Positions 58,191 through 64,000 of a DNA stretch of 64,000 nucleotides are shown one piece after another. The stretch covers positions 39,825,656 to 39,889,655 of the forward strand of contig CM038709.1 of assembly GCA_021613375.1 (NCBI GenBank), read 5' to 3'. Both the position numbers and the translations under genes were made by a program. This DNA is from Megaleporinus macrocephalus (Eukaryota > Chordata > Actinopteri > Characiformes > Anostomidae). Within the stretch, counting starts at the first letter, position 1; each line of letters begins with the position of its first letter. The notes beneath the pieces were generated by a model that saw nothing but the letters and a program-made list of their open reading frames with translations, searched no databases and was not told the origin of the DNA.

Positions 58191-58655
58191 TCCTGTAGAT
58201 TAGTCGTGGAATATGAGAACTGTGAGTTTCCCTTTTGTATCACGCAGCCTTACTTGACATTGCACATCCTGCTGAAACATTATACCGTATATTTCATTGT
58301 CTGAGAACTCTCTGCCTTCTCCTGCTGCAACTTTTTCAACTTTTAATCTCCTGATACTTAGATTAAGAGCCCCATTCCTTTGTTTGTTGCCTATGAAAAA
58401 GTTCTCAGACTATTTTTAAATTGAAGTTTAAATGCTATGCAAACTCTTTCAGTCACATGTGCTTATTCTGTGCTGGTTTAATCTCCCAGTTTGCCAGAAC
58501 TCCAAAATGTTATTACACATGTCTACAATATAGTAATATCTCAGATTATTTTGTAGTTTATGTAGTTAATAAATATTAAAATTTATAATAAGAGCGTTTT
58601 TAAGAAGGTAAATCTTTTTTTGTTTAAATCTAATTAAACCAAAATTATTGTCATG
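58191..58655. other. Unassigned AT-rich sequence
   Basis: Nothing recognisable. Confidence 0.4.
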
Positions 58656-59260
58656 TGATATGTGCAGTTATGAAAGTATGCATGTATAACCACACAGTTA
58701 TATGTGACGTGTAAATATATATGTAAATGCAAGGACAGATTAATGATAGTTTGGATAACACCCCCAACCCGCACCTCTAGTGATCAAGGGCCCTCTAATG
58801 GTATACCCTGCTCTTCTCTAGGACCCCCTGGTAGGGGCTCTCATAACCAGGGACCTCTAAAATTATGCCTTCCTTTTTCCTAGGAGCCCTAATAGCCAAA
58901 AGTCAAAGTCAGAGCAGTGCCACAATGCCTCGCCCATTTTCATACGTGGCCCAAAAGCATGGTTAGGGCCCAAAAGCATGTCTAGGGCCCCTAAGAGGCC
59001 CTGGGGTTAAAGTCCCTAAAAGTCAGAGGATCCTTAAAATGGAGGGCCCTCAGAAATAAAAATATATTGTATCATAAATGCTGAAAATGTTTTGGGCCTG
59101 GGCTCCCTTATATATAATAAAAACTAGTAATGAAGATATGTGCAATTCTGAAAGTATATATATTACCACACAGTTATGTGTAATATAAATATATATCTAA
59201 ATGTAATAAAGATCAATAATGAGAATAATAATGAGAATAGTTTGGATATTTGGTAACAAA
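58656..59260. repeat. Two diverged direct repeats flanking a gggccc-rich segment
   Basis: 58660-58760 and 59130-59255 share gatatgtgcagtt.tgaaag, accacacagttat, gtaaatatatat, aatg.taatgatagtttgga. Between them lies a run of gggccc/agggccct words (58780-59060). This could be an element with terminal direct repeats, but they are short and diverged. Confidence 0.5.
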
Positions 59261-59399
59261 CTGGTTCAAACCTTGTGAATTTGGAGAGAAGGCAGGTGTG
59301 CCACATTATAGAGCCCAGAGGTCAAGTGCTTTACTCACCAGCAATGGCCCTCAGCACACAAGCCCTGGAGTTTCATTTCCAAATAATGTGTTTCTGTGA
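59261..59399. other. Unassigned sequence
   Basis: Nothing recognisable. Confidence 0.35.
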
Positions 59400-60200
59400 G
59401 CAATAAGGTGACCCTTGCCTTTTTACCTTTGCCTTTGCCACATTAACAACCACACCGCTGCAGCCAATGGCTGATTAGCTTTAGCGTTCAAGCTTAGTTA
59501 ATGACACGAGCCAGCGCTCTCCATCATACGTAACAACATGATGACCAAAAATTACAACAACGCGCCGAGAATTGCAGGCCAGTTGACTTAATGAAATGGT
59601 AATGATGTGCAATCACTTCTTGAGCTTTTCAATGCCTTCAGGACTATTTCGGCAGACTCCCTTGATACCTTTTTGATAATGAGTCTGCAGTACTATTAAG
59701 AGTTAATCAAGAGAACAGGAAGAATCTGGCCGGGATGAGAAAAAAGGACTCGTAGTCAATCGGGAAGCTAACGGCCCCGTAATGGTAGCGGCCATTTGGA
59801 GGCACGAGTAAATTGTTGATGCAATACGCAGTGAAATTCGCCGAAGTAGAATCTTAATAGCCCAGTTCTTTGTGAGGCTCACGGCAGGAAACTTCCTGTT
59901 TTGCAAAAGATCCTTATGTGCCGCTCATAAACAGTCATGATTAATGTAGAGAGCAAATAAACGGAAATCTGACGTCCCTGTGAAAAGAGGAGGCCTCCGC
60001 GAAATAAAGGGGAAGAGGAACAATGTGGCATGTGGAGCCATTTTGCCACTGCCAAGCAAAGTTTGTCTTGCCGCGCCGGGGCCGCAGATGCTATGGCAAC
60101 ACGGGCTGACGGAGAGTTTATTTCTCTAAGCTTTGGTGGAATATTAATAACTGAAGAGCACTTCCTGCCAAGAGAGATCTAAGAGGGCATAGAGGGCCCA
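59400..60200. promoter_or_regulatory. Candidate conserved noncoding element cluster
   Basis: About 800 bp of balanced, non-repetitive DNA with many transcription-factor-like words: agttaatgacacgagccagc, ttgttgatgcaatacg (C/EBP-like), ctatggcaac at 60091-60100 (RFX half-site), cagtcatgattaatgtagag, ggaatattaataactgaag. The texture and the absence of frames with domains fit a vertebrate long-range enhancer cluster. Strongest such candidate in the window; still inference. Confidence 0.45.
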
Positions 60201-61339
60201 ACTGGCCCAACCCCCAAAGGCCAATGTCAAATCAGTTGGGATTGCCGGATTTCCGTCAAGTCAACGCTAACAGTTTGGTGCCAGACCAACAGAGCTTTTG
60301 GACAATGGTGAGAAGGGTATATCTGTGGTCTGTGAATGTTGTTGACAGTTCCTCTCAAACTGTGGCGAAGAACCCAGAGGATGCTAAATTCCTATTTCCT
60401 CAAGCCAAAATAAAAACATCCACCTTTCAATTGACTCTCGAGGAAGGCCTAACCCAATTTCACAATGCTAACAACAGGCATGTGGATAGATAGACCCCAG
60501 GGGAACTTAAGCCCCTACCCTTTTGCTCTCAGACCATCCAGTGTCAGAACACAATGGGAATTAAATCAATACCCCACCCCCCACAATGCCAGGACATCTT
60601 TTTGAACTGCCACTGACACTGGCTTAACATCCATGAAGGAGAATCCTAACTGCCAATTAGAGCTAACAGACGTCTGCACTGGGTAGCATTTTGTGGGATC
60701 AAACTTATAATGTACTTATTATAGACAGTTGTTTCCTTTGGGAGCCAGAGCTTGCTCAAAAAGACTATCACACCACATCCAACAATAAAGGCAGCACAGT
60801 GAGGTATATGTACCCAGGTGCTCAGGGCTAGTATTATGAGGCCTATTACATGTGCTTGCATGTAGATCACTGTCAATTTCCGGTAGTTTCTCTGAGATGA
60901 CAACTTGGTTTGGTCAGATGTTTTCCAAAAAGCCAGAGAACCTCTGCAGTAAGGTATTGGATGCTTCAGTGCTGGCCTTTGGAGCCTTGAATGACAGCAC
61001 CATTGGGAAAACACCAGTCCTAGAAGATTACAGCTGCAGTGGCTTGCAAATGTAGTCTTATATAATAACAGGCAATATCCAGCACTAGAGTCCAAACAAG
61101 TGGCATTAAGCACTAATTATGTAAAAGCTTCCAATGATTTAAAACCAACATGACTTCACATAAATACACCAAATATGTATATGTAAGTCATTTTATAGCA
61201 AGCTAGAAAGCTAGAACGCATGTAGATGTGTCCACAATAAAGAGGATTATTCTAAAATGACTAAAACAGTTACAAGGAATGCAATTTTTTAGAACATGTC
61301 ACTGATCCATGGGCTTATCTTAGTTCTTTAGCCTTTATT
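60201..61339. other. Unassigned sequence
   Basis: Frames at 60224-60493 (plus, 89 residues) and 60646-61113 (minus, 155 residues) have no domain I recognise and no splice context. The minus-strand frame has hydrophobic runs that could be chance. I cannot exclude an unknown element. Confidence 0.3.
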
Positions 61340-62290
61340 ATCAAACCTGAAGTATGTAACCTGGGTGTGAGCTTAGACTCTGAGCTAAAAAAGAGAGGAG
61401 ATGCTTATTCATGCATTTGTTACACGCAGCATTGATTACTGTAATGCTCTTTTTACTGGAGTTCCTAAGAACCATCTCCAGCACCTCCAGAATGAGCACC
61501 AGCTTAGTCCACTGCTGTTCACTCAACTGACTCACAATTGTACTGCGACGCGATTGTACTTCAAACCACGTCATCAAGTTTGCTGATGACACAGCTGTGT
61601 TGGATCTGATCAGTAAGAATGATAATAATGAAAATAATGGGTAATGAACTGGTGTAGAACCAACAAATTGTCTCTGAAACCAGACAAAACTAAGGAGATG
61701 ATATTTGACTTCCAAAGTGTGTGAGGTGACCACCCCCCCACTGAACTTTACTTGGTGTACTGTGGAAATCATCAGGAGCGCAAAGTTCCTCGGTGTCCGC
61801 ATGACTGAGAACCTCTCCTGGTCCCTCAACTCTAACTCCCTAGCCAAGAGAGCCCAGCATTGACTCTACTTCCTGCGGAGACTGAAGAAGGCTCATCTCC
61901 CCCCTCCCATCCTGACCATGTTCTACAGAGGGACTATAGAGAGCATCTTGAGCCACTGCATCATTTGGAGCCGCTGCTCCAAATCTTAGATCTGCAGATG
62001 CTGACCTTCTGCACATCCTTCAGTAAAACCAGCTCTTTTGCTTCTAAACTGTGGAACTCAATTCCAATTTTCAGTAGACAGTCGAGCTCAGTGCTCACTT
62101 TTAATAAACAGTTAAAAACATCTCTCTTTAACTCGAATTAAATTAAACTTTGACATCGTAGTATCTATAAAGTTGAGCTTTGTCTTTGTTTAATAAGTTT
62201 ATGTTATTACTGATTAAAACTGTCTGTAAAGCACTTTAAGATGCCACTGGTTTGAAAAGGACTCTATAAATAAAGATTATTATTATTATT
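61340..62290 (+). pseudogene. LINE 3' part, chimeric or nested (two LINE families)
   Basis: Part 1 (61358-61500) reads NLGVSLDSEL and HAFVTRSIDYCNALFTGVPK, typical of fish L2-like LINE C-termini. At about 61560-61985 another LINE intervenes, with the reverse-transcriptase motif KFADDTAVLDLI at about 61577, FLGVRMTENLSWSLN at about 61781 and [15 protein letters not shown] at about 61865. Part 2 (61990-62290) resumes the first type ([10 protein letters not shown]), then a 3' UTR ending aataaagattattattatta. All frames are broken. It is a dead fossil. Confidence 0.75.
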
Positions 62291-62560
62291 AGGTTTATTT
62301 TGATTGTTTGCTCCGCCTCCGTCTCAGCCCTCTGTTACGCCCCTCCCTGTCCCAGGTGTTCCCCGTTTCCTGTGTGCTCTTATACCTCTTGTTTGCTCCC
62401 TGTGTTTGTCTGGCATTGTGGTTGTAATGTTGTTCTGTCCTTGGTAAAGTAGTTATTTTAAGATTCTGTTAGTCTGTGGGACTGTTCTGTTTCACCATGG
62501 ACTTAAATAATAAAAGACATTTGCACACAAAAAATGTCTGAATAACAAGGTTATAGATTT
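62291..62560. repeat. Probable unclassified repeat with a polyadenylation-like end
   Basis: gctccgcctccgtctcagcc, cccaggtgttccccgtttcc, tgtgtgctcttatacctctt, ending accatggacttaaataataaaagac. The texture resembles fish LTR or retroelement ends, but no second copy in the window allows the ends to be set. Confidence 0.35.
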
Positions 62561-62905
62561 TGTCTCAACATTGGCAAGGACTCAATAACACCCCCCCATA
62601 CCAGCCCCATCTACCCCCCAGCCCCATCCACCCACCTATTTTTTTAATGTTGTGTTTGTTCTTGCTTCTTCAAGTATGGCAGTTAAAAAGAATGCATGTC
62701 TTGACGTCAGTCTTCGGAGAGCACCCTCCCTTTTAGCCAATCAAATTCAAATCTGATATAAGAAGACGCAGCGTCTGCATGGCACAATCAGAATCATCCG
62801 CTCCAAATATAATGCGAACGAGTTTGCTCAAATATTGGTAGGGACAATTCTTTAAACCCAAAATATTGTCTCTACCGTCCATATGCATACCTACGCCCTT
62901 GATTA
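62561..62905 (-). repeat. Repeat family G fragment
   Basis: Ends ggtagggacaattctttaaa, ttgtctctaccgtccatatg, catacctacgccctt. Inverse of the type of sequence at 34025-34100. Internally it has agacgcagcgtct, a short near-palindrome. Confidence 0.4.
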
Positions 62906-63447
62906 ATTAATACTTACAATATTATTTGTATATTGAATAAAACATCTTGTCAACTGAGGAACCTTGTTTTAACCTGATTTTAAGAAAGCATCAAAAGCTT
63001 CCTTAGCCGCTAAGACAATCCCATGATGCAACGCAGGCAAATCTACGAGCAGTGACGTGGTTTTAAAATGTGAGTTATTTTGATTCTCTCTTGAGTTTTA
63101 ATGTGTTTCTGGTCATATAATCACACAAAACAGTATTTTATTATTAACTCTGTTCACCATTCTGCAGTTTTATACTCGAGACATTAACATTTATGCTAGC
63201 AGATTTGTAAGCCACAGGCTATTGCTTTTGGATGCCGGCCGGTAACTTAGCAGCCAGCTAAACCACTGGTCGCGTACCGCAGTGGGCGGGAACAAGCCGT
63301 GACGCAGTCTCTCTCTAACTAGAGCGTCTCAGTAATCTGTTTTATGAGGAGAGATGAGGAGAGAACGCTGCTACTTACACAGCTGCTACCTAGACAGCCT
63401 ACTTAGACACTCACTAGGTTTTGAGACAGACCCCTTATATATATATC
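62906..63447. other. Unassigned sequence
   Basis: Complex at 63220-63330 (gtcgcgtaccgcagtgggcg), otherwise AT-rich. No gene is seen. Confidence 0.4.
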
Positions 63448-63690
63448 GCCATTGTCCAATGAAAAACTGTATGTATCTCTGTATGTATTGTGTTAATTTC
63501 TATTTTTCTATATCAATTAACCACACCAGCTGCTCTTTACATTGTGGGAAAATTTTACAATAAATGCACCAATAGAAATGCTCCAAAGATTTCTGGTTCC
63601 ATTGACTTCCATTGAAAGTGAAGACAAGTTTTGTCCTCTTTTTTGTCCAATTTTGAGATACTTGTTTTTCACTGAACAGTAACAATATAT
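63448..63690 (+). repeat. Interspersed repeat family Y, copy 8
   Basis: cattgtccaatgaaaaactg, accacaccagctgctcttta, aatgcaccaatagaaatgct, ccaaagatttctggttccat, tgacttccattgaaagtgaa, ttcactgaacagtaacaat. All landmarks are present, so with copy 3 it gives the best family model. Confidence 0.8.
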
Positions 63691-64000
63691 AAAAAAATGG
63701 CCCAAGCCCAGCATGGTTAAAACCTTAGCCTTGCTGTGGAAAAGGAGGCGTGGCCTAGGAGATGGGCTTTGTGGCACAGGCATCTCAGCTCTCATCACCC
63801 TCCCACCATTTCTTGAAGTTGCTGATGTTCTCCCACCGTTGCTAACAGCTGTGGTCAACACCTAAGTTTCGGGCACTGCCTTCTCACCGTCTCAGTTTTT
63901 ATTGGTCCCCTGGGGATGGGTGCCTTCCACACCTAAAATAAGCAAAATAATATAAAAGTTATGAATGTTTGTCTTTGATCAACAATATTCAAAGTTTGAG
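63691..64000. other. Unassigned sequence at the window edge
   Basis: A 114-residue minus-strand frame reaches 63861 but overlaps family Y and has no domain. Nothing else is seen. Confidence 0.35.

Noticed and set aside
60646..61113. 155-residue minus-strand frame with hydrophobic stretches
   Set aside because: No homology that I can name, no splice or promoter context, and overlapping frames on the other strand. Left as unassigned.

Overview
The window looks like a gene-poor stretch of a teleost fish nuclear genome, probably an otophysan such as a characin or catfish. No host protein-coding exon, tRNA or rRNA gene could be supported. The base composition is AT-rich, and the DNA is dense in microsatellites, minisatellites and decayed Tc1-like DNA transposons. 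It also holds several interspersed repeats that I recognise as typical of otophysan or other teleost genomes: a Tol2-like hAT MITE, a repeat ending in 'ccaccgtgcc', a repeat with 'gcagtgacactgacg', and one with 'cccatcctcctctggtcgac'. The species call rests on remembered repeat families, not on a search.

About a quarter of the window is tandem repeat. Six unrelated minisatellite families are present: 72 bp (1031-3330 and 4532-4994), 18/19 bp (5677-6425 and 7691-10230), 52 bp (23020-24185 and 25650-27360), 20 bp (28468-31272 and 52701-53170), 25 bp (36531-38242 and, inverted, 42624-44329) and 37 bp (54802-55497). Five of the six occur as exactly two separate arrays inside this one window. At least two (20 bp and 72 bp) appear to have grown out of part of an interspersed element.

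Transposons: Tc1/mariner-like relics lie at 17376-18654, 18770-20335, 21220-21840, 39023-40065, 40150-41590, 46330-46835, 47040-47960 and 49600-50290. All that can be read are broken by stops, frameshifts or deletions. LINE 3' ends lie at 54565-54785 and 61340-62290; the second looks nested or chimeric. A roughly 200-bp interspersed family (here called Y) has eight copies in both orientations.

Between the repeats are islands of balanced, complex sequence rich in homeodomain-, POU- and RFX-like words (for example 6890-7390, 12780-13240, 24430-24860, 41930-42340, 44480-44890, 48250-48900, 50560-51020, 59400-60200). They look like the conserved noncoding elements of a vertebrate gene desert. If so, the function of the window is long-range regulation of a gene outside it; this is inference and needs alignment to other fish. 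I found no new protein-coding system. The most unusual structure is the set of paired, partly inverted, partly TE-derived minisatellite arrays.
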